The notes beneath the pieces were generated by a model that saw only the letters and a list, made by a program, of their open reading frames with translations, searched no databases and had not been told where the DNA came from. From the NCBI RefSeq assembly GCF_020037125.1, contig NZ_JAIQDG010000023.1, positions 62,001 to 126,000 of the forward strand: 64,000 nucleotides of DNA, in the 5' to 3' direction. Positions within the stretch are counted from its first letter, which is position 1, and the number at the start of each line of letters is the position of its first letter. Source of the stretch: Myxococcus sp. RHSTA-1-4 (lineage in GTDB: Bacteria; Myxococcota; Myxococcia; Myxococcales; Myxococcaceae). The position numbers and the translations under genes are program-made. Below are positions 55,632-64,000 of this stretch, in pieces.

Positions 55632-56027
55632 ATGTATGTCAGGGTTCGCGTCCGCCAGGGTTGGGCGGCCCGTGACCTTCAGGGGCGCTGCCGGCAGGAA
55701 TTGCGGCGGGCACTGGAGGTAGCGGAGCTTCAAGTGGATTGGGCCATCTTCTTCCTCGAGGAGGCCGATGCGGCGGGGCCGGGTGAGCCGAGGCACCGGT
55801 GCATGCTCACCGTGGGGAAGCGCGGCGCCAGCCCCCACTCCGTGGAGGCCCGGGAGCATGTGCCCGACGCCGCCATCCGGCTCGCGGTGGAGCGGGCCGT
55901 CGCGGTGCTGGCGCGCAAGGCGGAGCCCGAGCGGAGGTCCAGCGCCGTGGCGTGTGGGGGCGCGAGGCGACTGCGCACCCCGGACCGATATCCCTTCGAG
56001 CGCGCCTCCGGGGCCGCGGTGGGGTGA
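55632..56027 (+). CDS. HPF/RaiA-like ribosome-associated protein
   Basis: 131 residues, ATG 55632. It is a one-domain protein: MYVRVRVRQGWAARDLQGRCRQELRRAL, VDWAIFFLEEAD, HRCMLTVGKRG, and DAAIRLAVERAVAVLARKAE. The beta-alpha-beta-beta-beta-alpha order and the terminal Ala/Arg helix fit the hibernation-promoting/sigma-54-modulation fold that binds the 30S subunit in stress. It has only this fold, without the long C-terminal dimerisation domain, and ends in a basic tail. Similarity is judged by pattern only, so the call is provisional. It stands alone between the LamG gene and the lipoprotein pair. Confidence 0.55.
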   Translation: MYVRVRVRQGWAARDLQGRCRQELRRALEVAELQVDWAIFFLEEADAAGPGEPRHRCMLTVGKRGASPHSVEAREHVPDAAIRLAVERAVAVLARKAEPERRSSAVACGGARRLRTPDRYPFERASGAAVG

Positions 56028-56097
56028 GCGCGCCCCACCGCTGACAGCGGGCCGGCTGTTGCGCGATGCTCCCTTTCCTGAGGGGGCATTCCGACAC

Positions 56098-57753
56098 ATG
56101 AGCCGTTCAGGACGCATCATGGGGTCCGCCCTGGTGTTGCTCGCACTGTGTGCGTGCGGCAACCCGGAGCGGGAGAAGCAGGAGCAGGAGGCCGCCGCGG
56201 CGGAGAAGAAGCTCGCCGAGGCGAAGTCCTTCCGCGAGGGGCTGGAGCAGGAGCGGGCGAAGCTCTCCCAGCAAATCAACGAGGTGCGAGCCCAGGCGGA
56301 CGCGGCGAAGAGCGCGCACCACCGCACCCTGGCCGCGGCCGCGTACCTGGCCGACCTGGAGGGCAGCGAGCTCCGGCCGGACGGCACCCTGAAGGCCAGC
56401 CTTCAGGCCGCCCGGTCCGGCTTCCTGCTGGAGGAGGCCACGCGCAAGAAGGACGCGGAGGCGCTCCACGCGCTGGCCACCGGGCTGCTCGACCCGGAGC
56501 GGCCCTGCGTGGAGGTGAAGAAGGAGGAGTCGGAGCCGCAGGCGGAAGCCGAAGCCGAGGGGGAGGGGCCCGACACCTGTGGCCCCTGCGAGGCGTCCCC
56601 CTATGAGGACGCCTGCGAGGAGGTCCCCGCGCGGCTGTCCCCGTGGCCGGCCTGGACGTGTGAGTCCCTGGCGCGCACGGGGGACACGCTGCCCACCGCC
56701 GCCTTCTGCACCGCCACCTTCGGGTACCCGGAGCCCACGTCCGCCGGCACCTCGACCTACGCGGTGGATGACCTGCCCACCACGCAGGAGGTGGTTCGCA
56801 TCGCGTTCGAGCACGGGGGGCACCTGTACGCGAGCGACTTCCCCAGCCCCACGGACGAGCTGTACCACCCGCCCAACACCACGGGGCTCGCCACGTGCGC
56901 GGCCGAGACGGAGAAGAACTCCTGCGTCCACCAGTGTGACGTGCGCTTCGACCGCTACGAGGACCCGTGCGCGTGTGGTGCCGACACCCGTGGCGACCTC
57001 AGCACCTACGACGAGTCGCACGACGACTCGGAGGAGAGCGACGAGTCCTACGAGGTGCGCCAGGCGCGGCTGGCCGCGGAGGCCGCCGAGGCCACGGCCG
57101 CCGAGGCACAGCGCGAGGCAGAGGAGGCGGCGAAGGAGCTGGAGTACCAGCAGTGCCTCGCCTCGTGCGAGCCGGCCACGCCCGACTCGCCCCCGGCGAC
57201 GGACGAGGAGGGCAATCCGCTGCCTCCCGAGCCGGTCAGCGTGTCACGCAGGGCCTGGCTGGAGGCCTCACCCGCGCCCGGCATCTTCGTGGTGACGGTG
57301 GAGACCCGGAAGCTGGCGGTGGATGGCAAGGAGCTCCAGTCGGCCCTGGCCACCTACGTGCTGGAGCACCCGGCGCTGACGGCGCTGTGGACGGGCGAGG
57401 CACCTCCGGACGCGGACACGCTGTCGGCGCTGCACACGCGGTTCGAGCTCGAGGACGTGCTGCGCCAGGAGCGCGAGGTGTCCCTGGCGCCGCTGCCCGG
57501 GATGAAGGGCGCCATGCTCGTCGGACTGTGGCAGGGGCAGGTGTCGGCCTTCCGCTTCTCCAGCGAGAAGGGGCAGGACCCCGTGATGCCCCTGGCGCCA
57601 GGCGAGGTGTGCGAGGCGCTGAAGAAGGAGCCCAAGCGCTTCCCGGCCGCGTACCTGGAGGCCTGTGACGGACAGCCCGGGCCCGCCGCCGCGGCGCCCG
57701 TGGAGGCGGATGCGGGGACCGAGGGCAAGGTGGCCGGGGAGGTGACGCCATGA
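56098..57753 (+). CDS. Lipoprotein with coiled coil and Cys-rich region, first of a coupled pair
   Basis: 551 residues from ATG 56098. The signal peptide ends LCAC (Cys20). A coiled coil (about 23-75; QEQEAAAAEKKLAEAKSF, EQERAKLSQQINEVRAQA) is followed by an acidic linker, a Cys-rich block (about 160-300; CGPCEASPYEDACEE and CVHQCDVRFDRYEDPCACG) and a second Ala/Glu coiled coil (about 320-350). The C-terminal part is globular and unknown. No family is recognised. The paired cysteines suggest disulphides or metal binding. Its stop overlaps the start of the next gene by ATGA at 57750-57753, so the two are translationally coupled and should work together. Confidence 0.7.
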   Translation: MSRSGRIMGSALVLLALCACGNPEREKQEQEAAAAEKKLAEAKSFREGLEQERAKLSQQINEVRAQADAAKSAHHRTLAAAAYLADLEGSELRPDGTLKASLQAARSGFLLEEATRKKDAEALHALATGLLDPERPCVEVKKEESEPQAEAEAEGEGPDTCGPCEASPYEDACEEVPARLSPWPAWTCESLARTGDTLPTAAFCTATFGYPEPTSAGTSTYAVDDLPTTQEVVRIAFEHGGHLYASDFPSPTDELYHPPNTTGLATCAAETEKNSCVHQCDVRFDRYEDPCACGADTRGDLSTYDESHDDSEESDESYEVRQARLAAEAAEATAAEAQREAEEAAKELEYQQCLASCEPATPDSPPATDEEGNPLPPEPVSVSRRAWLEASPAPGIFVVTVETRKLAVDGKELQSALATYVLEHPALTALWTGEAPPDADTLSALHTRFELEDVLRQEREVSLAPLPGMKGAMLVGLWQGQVSAFRFSSEKGQDPVMPLAPGEVCEALKKEPKRFPAAYLEACDGQPGPAAAAPVEADAGTEGKVAGEVTP

Positions 57754-58820
57754 AGCGGGTATTCGTGCTGGGGCTGGTGGGGCTCGTGCTCGCCGGGTGT
57801 GGCGAGGACTCCAGGATGGTGGAGGCCCGGAAGCGGCAGGAGGCCGCGCGGGCCGCGCTGCGCGAGGAGGAGGCCCGGGCGCAGGCGCTGACGGCCGAGG
57901 TGGAGCGCCTCAAGGCGCGGCTGAGCGAGGCGGAGAGTGCCCGCGCCACCGAGCGCCGCGCGCTGGAGCAGGCGCAGACGTGGCTGGCGGCGAGCTGGCG
58001 CGGAGAGGCTGGCACCCTGAAGTCCCGGATGGAGGAGGCGGAGGTGCCCGCGGCGCTGCGGGCCTCGCTGGAGGAGGCACAGAAGGCCCGGGGCGGTGAG
58101 GCGCTGGAGCAGCGCTTCCGCAAGGGCGTCGAGGGCAAGGACCTGTCGCTGGTGTCGTCGGTGCTGTCGGAGTGGGCCTCGCTTGACGGCGTGACGCCCA
58201 CGCCGGAGGCCGCGGCGGCCGAGTCACCCGAGGCGGAGGAAGAGGCACAGGCCTGCGAGCGCGTGGAGGGTGACTTCCGCTGCACGCCGCTGGCGTTGGG
58301 CGGAGCGGAGGACCGGGTGACGCACCTCTGCCGCCTGTCGGGGACGGGGCGGGCATGGGTGGTGCGCTCGGACCATGGCCGGCTCGCGTACGCGCAGCTC
58401 GTACCGGGCGGCGGGCACCGCTACGTGCCGGTGCGGACGATGGGACCGGACGTGTGGCTGCTGCGGGATGAGCCGGGCGCGGGCAGGCCGGGCGCGCTGG
58501 AGGTGTTCCAGGTGTCGGGCACGCAGGCGGTGCGGCGCCTCTCGCTGGACCTGATGCGCAAGGGCAAGCCCGTCACGCTGGTGGACGCCGACCTGGATGA
58601 CGACGGACTGAAGGAGACGCTCCTGGTCGGCGCGGACGCGGTGGAGGCCGTGCACGTCGAGCGCTCGGCCGGCGCGCTCTCGCTGTGGCGCGAGGCGTAC
58701 CTCTGCCCCGTCGTGGAGCAGCGGACGGAGAAGGAGCTGGAGGCGGTGCGGGCGGCCTGCTCGGCGTGGATGAAGACCGCGACCTCCTCGGACCCGGCGG
58801 CGGCGAGCAAGGCGGAGTAG
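57750..58820 (+). CDS. Lipoprotein with N-terminal coiled coil, second of a coupled pair
   Basis: 356 residues; the ATG overlaps the previous stop (ATGA). Lipobox LAGC (Cys17) is followed by a coiled coil (about 23-75; ARKRQEAARAALREEEARAQ). The C-terminal half is a beta-rich domain (about 175-330) with VTLVDADLDDDGLKETLLVG, a DxDxDDDG loop like those of calcium-binding FG-GAP or dockerin-type units. No enzymatic motif is visible. The upstream protein has the same build of lipid anchor and coiled coil, so the two may form a heteromeric envelope complex (inference). A hairpin follows and the LysR gene converges. Confidence 0.7.
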   Translation: MKRVFVLGLVGLVLAGCGEDSRMVEARKRQEAARAALREEEARAQALTAEVERLKARLSEAESARATERRALEQAQTWLAASWRGEAGTLKSRMEEAEVPAALRASLEEAQKARGGEALEQRFRKGVEGKDLSLVSSVLSEWASLDGVTPTPEAAAAESPEAEEEAQACERVEGDFRCTPLALGGAEDRVTHLCRLSGTGRAWVVRSDHGRLAYAQLVPGGGHRYVPVRTMGPDVWLLRDEPGAGRPGALEVFQVSGTQAVRRLSLDLMRKGKPVTLVDADLDDDGLKETLLVGADAVEAVHVERSAGALSLWREAYLCPVVEQRTEKELEAVRAACSAWMKTATSSDPAAASKAE

Positions 58821-58831
58821 GGCGTCCTCCT

Positions 58832-58861
58832 GGTGGCGGGTCCCCTATCGGGCCCGCCACC
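58832..58861. terminator. Bidirectional hairpin between convergent genes
   Basis: GGTGGCGGGTCC (58832-58843) pairs with GGGCCCGCCACC (58850-58861), one T-G wobble, around a 6-base loop. It lies just past the lipoprotein stop and overlaps the last codons of the LysR gene. Confidence 0.65.
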
Positions 58862-59750
58862 CCGCGCCCGAGAACTGCTCGCGAAGCGCGTCCACGAACA
58901 GCCGGACGCGCCGGGGCACGAAGCGCCCGTGGGGATGGAGCGCGTACACGTGCAGCGGCTCCGGCTCGTACGCCGTGAGCACCGCCTCCAGGCGTCCGTC
59001 CCGCAGCTCCTCCGCCACGACGAACTCCGGCATGAGCACGAGCCCCAGCTCCGCGAGCGCGGCGTCCCGCAGCGAGATGCTGCTGTTGACGGCGAGCGCG
59101 GCGTGGACCTCCACGGCCAGGGGCCCCTCCGGCCCGCGCAGCAGCCAGGTGGTGGGGGACACGGTGGCCGGGTTGATGAGGCACCGGTGCTGCGCGAGGT
59201 CGGCCGGCTTGCGAGGCCGCCCCGCGCGCTTCAGGTAGCCCGGCGCCGCGCACACCACGCGGCGGGCCCGCGCGAGCTTCACCGAGACGAGGGAGGTGTC
59301 CGCCGGCCGCGCCGTCATGCGCACCGCCACGTCGAAGCCCTCCTCGACGAGGTCCACCAGCCTGTCGCTCAGCACCAGCTCCACGCGCACGTCGGGGTAG
59401 CTGCGCGCGAAGGCGGTGACGGGCGCGCTCATGTGCAGCAGGCCGAAGGAGAAGGGCGCGGTGACGCGGAGGTTGCCGCGCACGGCGGCCTCGCGCTCGG
59501 CGACGCGGGCCTCGGCGTCGGCCACCTCGTCGAGGATGCGGCCACAGCGCGCGTAGTACTCGCGGCCCGCCTCGGTGAGCGCGAGCCGGCGCGTGGTGCG
59601 GTGCAGCAGCCTCGCGCCCAGGCGCTGCTCCAGCCACGCCACCTGCTTGCTCGCGCTGGCCACGGAGATGCGCAGCGCGCGGGCGGCGCCTGAGTAGCTG
59701 CCCGCCTCCACCACCCGCCGGAACACCGTCATCGCGCCGAACTGGTCCAC
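58845..59750 (-). CDS. LysR-family transcriptional regulator
   Basis: 301 residues from GTG 59750 (MDQFGAMTVFRRVVEAG), the usual LysR beginning; ATG 59732 would cut it short. A winged helix-turn-helix (about 4-62) includes SYSGAARALRISVASASKQVAWLEQRLGARLL in two parts, then LTEAGREYYARC. The effector domain (about 90-295) has two lobes and the FSFGLLHM-type entry seen in the CrgA/DsdC-like branch. It should act as a tetramer on the divergent gene, and the 135-bp gap holds a T-N11-A dyad (59770-59784). Confidence 0.92.
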   Translation of the reverse strand: MDQFGAMTVFRRVVEAGSYSGAARALRISVASASKQVAWLEQRLGARLLHRTTRRLALTEAGREYYARCGRILDEVADAEARVAEREAAVRGNLRVTAPFSFGLLHMSAPVTAFARSYPDVRVELVLSDRLVDLVEEGFDVAVRMTARPADTSLVSVKLARARRVVCAAPGYLKRAGRPRKPADLAQHRCLINPATVSPTTWLLRGPEGPLAVEVHAALAVNSSISLRDAALAELGLVLMPEFVVAEELRDGRLEAVLTAYEPEPLHVYALHPHGRFVPRRVRLFVDALREQFSGAGWRAR

Positions 59751-59769
59751 GCGCTCTCCTCTGGGATTG

Positions 59770-59784
59770 TTTCCCGGGTGGAAA
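59770..59784. promoter_or_regulatory. LysR-type T-N11-A dyad TTTCCCGGGTGGAAA
   Basis: TTTCC and GGAAA are inverted around a 5-bp centre (15 bp in all), the classic shape of a LysR box. It lies in the gap between the divergent LysR and epimerase genes, 20 bp from the LysR start and about 100 bp from the epimerase start. Confidence 0.55.
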
Positions 59785-59885
59785 AGGTCCTTCCACGCCG
59801 GGCCAGATTATCAGCGCGGGAGGGCGCGGTTACATCCACCAGGGCGAAGCGCCGGGAAGGTCCGGGCGCGAAAAGGAGCAGGGAC

Positions 59886-60782
59886 ATGAAGGTCTTCATC
59901 ACGGGTGCCACCGGCACCATCGGCTTCCACGTGGCGCGGGCGTTCCGCCGGGCGGGGCACGAGGTGGCGGGGCTGGTGCGCACGCCGGCCAAGGCGAAGC
60001 TGCTGGAGCAGGAGGAGATTCGGCCGGTGCACGGGACACTCCAGGCGCCCGCGGCCTGGGCGGACGAGGCGGCGCGCGCGAGCGTGCTGGTGCACGCCGC
60101 GGTGGACTACGCGGCGGACGCGGCGGAGCTGGATGGGAAGGTGCTGGACGTCTTCCTGCGGCCCGGGGCGCCGGGGGCGCCGAAGCGCACGGTCCTCTAC
60201 ACGAGCGGCATCTGGGTGCAGGGCGACACGGGCGGAGTGGTGGTGGACGAGGCGACGCCGCTCCGGCCGCCCGCGAAGGTGGCGTGGCGCCCCGCGCTGG
60301 AGCAGCGGGTGCTGACGGCGGAGACGGTGCGCGGCGTCGTGCTGCGGCCGGGCGTGGTGTACGGGCGCTCGGGCAGCCTCACGGGCATGTGGTTCCAGGG
60401 CGCGGTGGAGGGAGACCTGCGCGTCTTCGGCGACGGCGCGAACCGCTGGGTGACGGTGCACGTGGAGGACCTGGCGGAGGCGTACGTGCGCGCGGCGGAG
60501 CGGAACGTGGCGGGAGAGGCCTTCCTCCTCGGGGACGGCTCGCGCGAGCGCGTGCGTGACATGGTGGACGCGGCGGTGCGCGCCGCGGGAGGCAAGGCCC
60601 GCGTCACCTGGGTGCCCGCGTCGCAGGCGCCGGAGGGCATGCGCGAGTTCGCCGAGTGCCTCGCGCTGGACCAGGCCGCGGACGCGTCGAAGGCCCGGCG
60701 GCTGCTGGACTGGGAGCCCCGGCACACGGGCTTCTCCGCCGAGGCGCCCACCTACCTGGCCGCGTGGAAGGCGTCGCGGTAG
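59886..60782 (+). CDS. NAD(P)-dependent epimerase/dehydratase family protein
   Basis: 298 residues from ATG 59886 (AAGGAG upstream). Extended SDR: nucleotide-binding MKVFITGATGTIGFHVARAF with GATGTIG at residues 7-13, VLVHAAVDY, YTSGIWVQGD and VVLRPGVVYGRSG. The usual Tyr-x-x-x-Lys pair is not evident; RPALEQRVL occupies the place of YxxxK. So it could be an atypical SDR that binds NAD(P) without classical catalysis, like NmrA-type sensors, or a reductase with a different proton donor. It is probably controlled by the divergent LysR protein. The substrate is unknown. It ends 15 bp before the end of the convergent sigma factor gene. Confidence 0.85.
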   Translation: MKVFITGATGTIGFHVARAFRRAGHEVAGLVRTPAKAKLLEQEEIRPVHGTLQAPAAWADEAARASVLVHAAVDYAADAAELDGKVLDVFLRPGAPGAPKRTVLYTSGIWVQGDTGGVVVDEATPLRPPAKVAWRPALEQRVLTAETVRGVVLRPGVVYGRSGSLTGMWFQGAVEGDLRVFGDGANRWVTVHVEDLAEAYVRAAERNVAGEAFLLGDGSRERVRDMVDAAVRAAGGKARVTWVPASQAPEGMREFAECLALDQAADASKARRLLDWEPRHTGFSAEAPTYLAAWKASR

Positions 60783-60797
60783 CGCACCCGGGCGCGG

Positions 60798-62063
60798 CTA
60801 TGCGTCCGCTCCATCGAGCAGCTCGCGCAGCCGTTCTTCGAGGAAGCGCCGCTCCGGCCCGGTCCGCACCAGCGCCAGCGCGCGCCGGTAGCTGGCCGCC
60901 GCCTCCTCGTGACGGCCCAGGCGCCGCAGCAGCTCGGCGCGAGCGGCCGGCAGCAGGTGGTAGCGGGTGAGGCGTCCGGAGGTCTCCAGGTCGTCCACCA
61001 GCGCCAGTCCGTGCTCGGGGCCTCGCGCCATGGCCACCGCCGCCGCGCGGTTGAGCTCCACGACGGGGCCGGGGGACAGCTCGCACAGCCGCTCGTAGAG
61101 CACGGCAATCTGTGCCCAGTCGGTGTCCTCGGGCCGCGCGGCCTGCGCGTGCAGCGCGGCGATGGCGGCCTGGAGCGTGTAGGGCCCACGGGCGCCCAGC
61201 GCGAGCGCCGCGTCCAGCTCCGCGAGGCCCTCCCGAATCTCCTCCCCGTCCCACAGCGCGCGGTCCTGCCGGTCCAGCAGGACGAGGCCCCCATCCTCGG
61301 CCACGCGGGCGCGGCGGCGCGAGTGGTGCAGCAGCATCAGCGCGAGCAGGGACGCCACCTCCGGGTGGCGCGGCAGGAGCGAGCGCGCGAGCCGGCCCAG
61401 GCGCAGCGCCTCGGCGCACAGCTCCACCCTCAGCAAATCGGGCCCGTCCGTCGCCGCGTAGCCCTCGGAGAAGACGAGGTACACGGTGTGCAGCACCCCG
61501 CGCGTGCGCTCACCCAGTGCGTCGGCGTCCGGTACGACGTAGGGGATGCCCGCGTCGCGAATCTTGCGCTGCGCGCGCACCAGCCGCTGCGCCATCGTCG
61601 CCGGCGGCACGAGGAAGGCGTGTGCGATTTCCTCGGTCGTGAGGCCGCACAGGGTGCGCAGCGCGAGCGCCACCTGCGCCTCGGGCGCGAGCGCCGGGTG
61701 GCAGCAGGTGAAGAGCAGGCGCAGGGTGTCATCCGGAAGCGCCTGCCACTCCGAGCCATCCGGGGGCGGGGTGAGCGCCTGCTCGATGCGCGCCACCGCC
61801 TCCAGCGCGTCGATGCGGGCGCCCAGTCGCACCCCGCGCCGCACGCGGTCCACCGCCTTGTTGCGCGCGGCCCGGATGAGCCAGGCCCGGGGCTCACGGG
61901 GAGCACCCTCGCGAGGCCATTGCGCGAGCGCATCCGCGAAGGCTTCCTGCACCACCTCCTCGGCGGCGGCGAAGTCTCCGCCGAGCACACGGATGACCGT
62001 GGCCACGATGCGGCCATGGTCCTCACGGTACGTCCGCTCCAACAGGGAGCCGGGAGTGCTCAT
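60798..62063 (-). CDS. ECF-type RNA polymerase sigma factor, ECF42 group
   Basis: 421 residues from ATG 62063. Sigma region 2 (about 10-75) shows [21 protein letters not shown] and [17 protein letters not shown]. Sigma region 4 (about 115-165) shows [27 protein letters not shown] and [19 protein letters not shown] long C-terminal extension (about 180-415) is the DUF6596/TPR-like part of the ECF42 (SigJ-like) group: [19 protein letters not shown] then [15 protein letters not shown] and [26 protein letters not shown]. In ECF42 the extension is needed for function and there is no classical anti-sigma factor. The DGPF gene lies 18 bp upstream, the conserved context of this group. Confidence 0.92.
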   Translation of the reverse strand: MSTPGSLLERTYREDHGRIVATVIRVLGGDFAAAEEVVQEAFADALAQWPREGAPREPRAWLIRAARNKAVDRVRRGVRLGARIDALEAVARIEQALTPPPDGSEWQALPDDTLRLLFTCCHPALAPEAQVALALRTLCGLTTEEIAHAFLVPPATMAQRLVRAQRKIRDAGIPYVVPDADALGERTRGVLHTVYLVFSEGYAATDGPDLLRVELCAEALRLGRLARSLLPRHPEVASLLALMLLHHSRRRARVAEDGGLVLLDRQDRALWDGEEIREGLAELDAALALGARGPYTLQAAIAALHAQAARPEDTDWAQIAVLYERLCELSPGPVVELNRAAAVAMARGPEHGLALVDDLETSGRLTRYHLLPAARAELLRRLGRHEEAAASYRRALALVRTGPERRFLEERLRELLDGADA

Positions 62064-62081
62064 GCGCGCTGTCGGGAGGCG

Positions 62082-62444
62082 CTAGCCCTGCGGCTGCGAG
62101 AAGTCCACGACGGGGCGGACCTCGATGCAGCCGGTGCGCGCGGCGGGAATGCGCGAGGCGATGGCGATGGCCTGGTCGATGTTCTCCGCCTCGATGAGGT
62201 AGAAGCCGCCGAGCTGCTCCTTCGTCTCGGCGAAGGGGCCGTCCGTCGTCAGGCGCTTGCCGTCGCGGATGCGCACCGTGGTGGCGGTGGCGATGGGCTG
62301 CAGCGCCTCGCCGGCCACGTAGTTGCCGCTCTTCTTGATGCCTTCGGTGAAGGCCAAGTACTCGCCCATCACCTGGTCGGCCTCGCTCTTCGGCATCGAC
62401 TCCCACTGCTTCTCGTTCTCGTAGATGGCCAGCACGTAGCGCAT
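62082..62444 (-). CDS. DGPF (YCII-related) protein, partner of the ECF42 sigma factor
   Basis: 120 residues from ATG 62444, where GAGGA lies 6 bp upstream (an ATG at 62459 is also in frame). It begins [14 protein letters not shown] and carries the family signature [21 protein letters not shown], then AIAIASRIP and GCIEVRPV. It is a small ferredoxin-like fold protein of the YCII superfamily, encoded next to ECF42 sigma factors in many bacteria. The gene is first in the operon; the sigma gene starts 18 bp after its stop. Its biochemical role is unknown. Confidence 0.93.
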   Translation of the reverse strand: MRYVLAIYENEKQWESMPKSEADQVMGEYLAFTEGIKKSGNYVAGEALQPIATATTVRIRDGKRLTTDGPFAETKEQLGGFYLIEAENIDQAIAIASRIPAARTGCIEVRPVVDFSQPQG

Positions 62445-62765
62445 GGTGTTCCTCGTCATTTCAGGGGGAGTGGAGCCTCCCCGGCGAGTGGTCGAACGAG
62501 GTCCGCGGAATTCGACCGGCATTTTCCGTGGGATTTGCCCGGCGCTCCAGGCACGCCACGTCGCTTCGGGGGCTCGTGGTTTCAGGGGGTTGGGGTTGAG
62601 GGCGGCCGGGCGGGGCTGGCGTGGCCCGGGTGCCCGGGTGGCCAGGGGACATGGCCGGTCCGGACACCGTTCGCAGCGGGAGGTAGGGACGCTCGCGGCT
62701 TGAGTGCGGTGTTCCACCCTGGTATCCGCAGAGCCCCTCACCCCGCCGGAGGCAGGAAAGCCGCG
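62445..62765. other. Divergent promoter region (DGPF operon / ettA)
   Basis: 321 bp between the starts of the leftward DGPF-sigma operon and the rightward ettA. It must contain both promoters, but I see no convincing -35/-10, sigma-54 or operator sequence. No small gene is evident. Confidence 0.45.
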
Positions 62766-64000
62766 ATGGCCCAGAATTTCATCTTCACGATGCAGGACCT
62801 GCGCAAGGTCAAGAATGGCAAGGAGATCCTCAAGGGCATCTACCTGTCGTTCTTCCCGGGCGCGAAGATTGGTGTCATCGGCCCCAACGGCTCCGGTAAG
62901 TCGACGCTGCTGCGCATCATGGCGGGCGTGGACACGGAGTTCTTCGGCGTGGCCAAGCCGGACCCGGGCGCCAAGGTGGGCTACCTGGCGCAGGAGCCGC
63001 AGCTCGACCCCTCGCTGGACGTGAAGGGGAACGTGGAGCTGGGCCTCAAGGAGATTCGCGCCACGCTGGACCGCTTCAACGAAATCAGCGCGAAGTTCGC
63101 CGAGCCCATGGACGACGCCGCCATGGAGAAGCTCCTGGCCGAGCAGGCCAGGCTCCAGGACGCCATCGACGCGGTGAACGGCTGGGAGCTGGACCGCACC
63201 ATCGAGATGGCCATGGACGCGCTGCGCCTGCCCCCGGGCGATGCGAACGTGACGACGCTGTCCGGTGGTGAGAAGCGCCGCGTGGCGCTGTGCCGCATCC
63301 TGCTGGAGAAGCCGGACCTGCTGCTGCTGGATGAGCCCACCAACCACCTGGACGCGGAGAGCGTCGCGTGGCTGGAGCAGGCGCTGAAGGAGTACAAGGG
63401 CACCATCGTCTGCATCACCCACGACCGCTACTTCCTCGACAACGCGGCGGAGTGGATTCTGGAGCTGGACCGCGGCGAGGGCGTGCCCTGGAAGGGCAAC
63501 TACTCGAGCTGGCTGGACCAGAAGCAGAAGCGGCTGGAGCTGGAGGAGAAGGCGGAGAGCCACCGTCAGAAGACACTCAAGCGCGAGCTGGAGTGGGTGC
63601 GCCAGTCGCCGAAGGCGCGTCAGGCCAAGAGCAAGGCGCGTATCTCCGCGTACGAGGAGCTGCTCAACCAGACGCAGGAGAAGCGCGACCCCACGGGCGA
63701 GGTCATCATCCCTCCCGGGCCCCGGCTGGGGGGCCTGGTGGTGGAGGCGAAGGGGCTGCGCAAGGCGTACGGAGACCGGCTGCTCATCGACGACCTGAGC
63801 TTCAAGCTGCCGCCCGGCGGCATCGTCGGCGTGATTGGCCCCAACGGCGCCGGCAAGACGACGCTGTTCCGGATGATGACCGGCATGGAGAAGCCGGACG
63901 CGGGCGAGCTGCGCATCGGCGAGACGGTGAAGCTGGCCTACGTGGACCAGAGCCGCGACGCGCTGAATGGTGACAACACGGTGTTCCAGGAGGTCAGCGG
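62766..64000 (+). CDS. ettA: Energy-dependent translational throttle protein EttA (ABC-F), 5' part
   Basis: ATG 62766 with AGGA 8 bp upstream; the gene runs off the end of the window after 411 codons (full length is about 555). The first ATPase has Walker [10 protein letters not shown], signature LSGGEKRR and Walker [13 protein letters not shown]. The linker is rich in charged residues ([19 protein letters not shown]), and the second Walker A is [24 protein letters not shown] and [21 protein letters not shown] are characteristic of EttA among ABC-F proteins. It has no membrane part. It binds the ribosomal E site and controls entry into elongation according to the ATP/ADP ratio. It is divergent from the DGPF operon. 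Confidence 0.95.
   Translation, partial: MAQNFIFTMQDLRKVKNGKEILKGIYLSFFPGAKIGVIGPNGSGKSTLLRIMAGVDTEFFGVAKPDPGAKVGYLAQEPQLDPSLDVKGNVELGLKEIRATLDRFNEISAKFAEPMDDAAMEKLLAEQARLQDAIDAVNGWELDRTIEMAMDALRLPPGDANVTTLSGGEKRRVALCRILLEKPDLLLLDEPTNHLDAESVAWLEQALKEYKGTIVCITHDRYFLDNAAEWILELDRGEGVPWKGNYSSWLDQKQKRLELEEKAESHRQKTLKRELEWVRQSPKARQAKSKARISAYEELLNQTQEKRDPTGEVIIPPGPRLGGLVVEAKGLRKAYGDRLLIDDLSFKLPPGGIVGVIGPNGAGKTTLFRMMTGMEKPDAGELRIGETVKLAYVDQSRDALNGDNTVFQEVS

Overview
The window is dense, very GC-rich DNA with strong G/C bias at third codon positions, almost no non-coding space, many lipoproteins, eukaryote-like Ser/Thr kinases and a sigma-54-type promoter. This points to a myxobacterium of the Myxococcus/Corallococcus/Pyxidicoccus group (inference from gene content; no rRNA is present). 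About 37 protein genes, one truncated gene and one doubtful ORF can be supported. I found no tRNA, rRNA, CRISPR array, insertion sequence or prophage.

Layout. 1-5.3 kb: end of a response regulator, a giant transmembrane Ser/Thr kinase (kinase + ATPase + FGE-like domain) and an ADYC-domain lipoprotein. 5.5-12 kb: an RND efflux adaptor/pump pair, then the amylomaltase malQ. 12-20 kb: an AMIN-like lipoprotein, a DUF1028 protein, a PLP aminotransferase, an Npt/MFS-type transporter, a Tat-exported epimerase-like lipoprotein and an orphan lipoprotein. 20-21.2 kb: a 1.1-kb sparse gap. 21.2-25.9 kb: one gene fusing topoisomerase III, RecQ helicase and HRDC. 26-33.4 kb: a GH88 hydrolase with duplicated C-terminal domains, a cupredoxin, an MBL-fold hydrolase, a cardiolipin synthase and an M57-type metalloprotease behind a sigma-54 promoter. 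33.5-40.6 kb: a DUF5335 protein, a ClpX-like ATPase, a DUF4382 lipoprotein, an IPT/TIG lipoprotein with unusual haem-type motifs, and treZ. 40.9-48.4 kb: a secreted discoidin protein, an M20 peptidase, a GST, a truncated SDR gene, a PEGA kinase and an ABC-2 exporter. 48.5-54 kb: a neutral ceramidase fused to a metallophosphoesterase, then a PAS histidine kinase. 54-64 kb: a LamG membrane protein, an HPF-like protein, two coupled coiled-coil lipoproteins, a LysR/epimerase divergent pair, an ECF42 sigma factor with its DGPF partner, and the start of ettA.

Functional themes: alpha-glucan/trehalose metabolism (malQ, treZ), envelope lipid and surface biology (cardiolipin synthase, ceramidase fusion, many lipoproteins), genome maintenance (topoisomerase-helicase fusion) and signalling. 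The two most striking objects are domain fusions: TopoIII-RecQ-HRDC (21208-25917) and ceramidase-phosphoesterase (48531-51968). Each joins activities usually carried by separate proteins.
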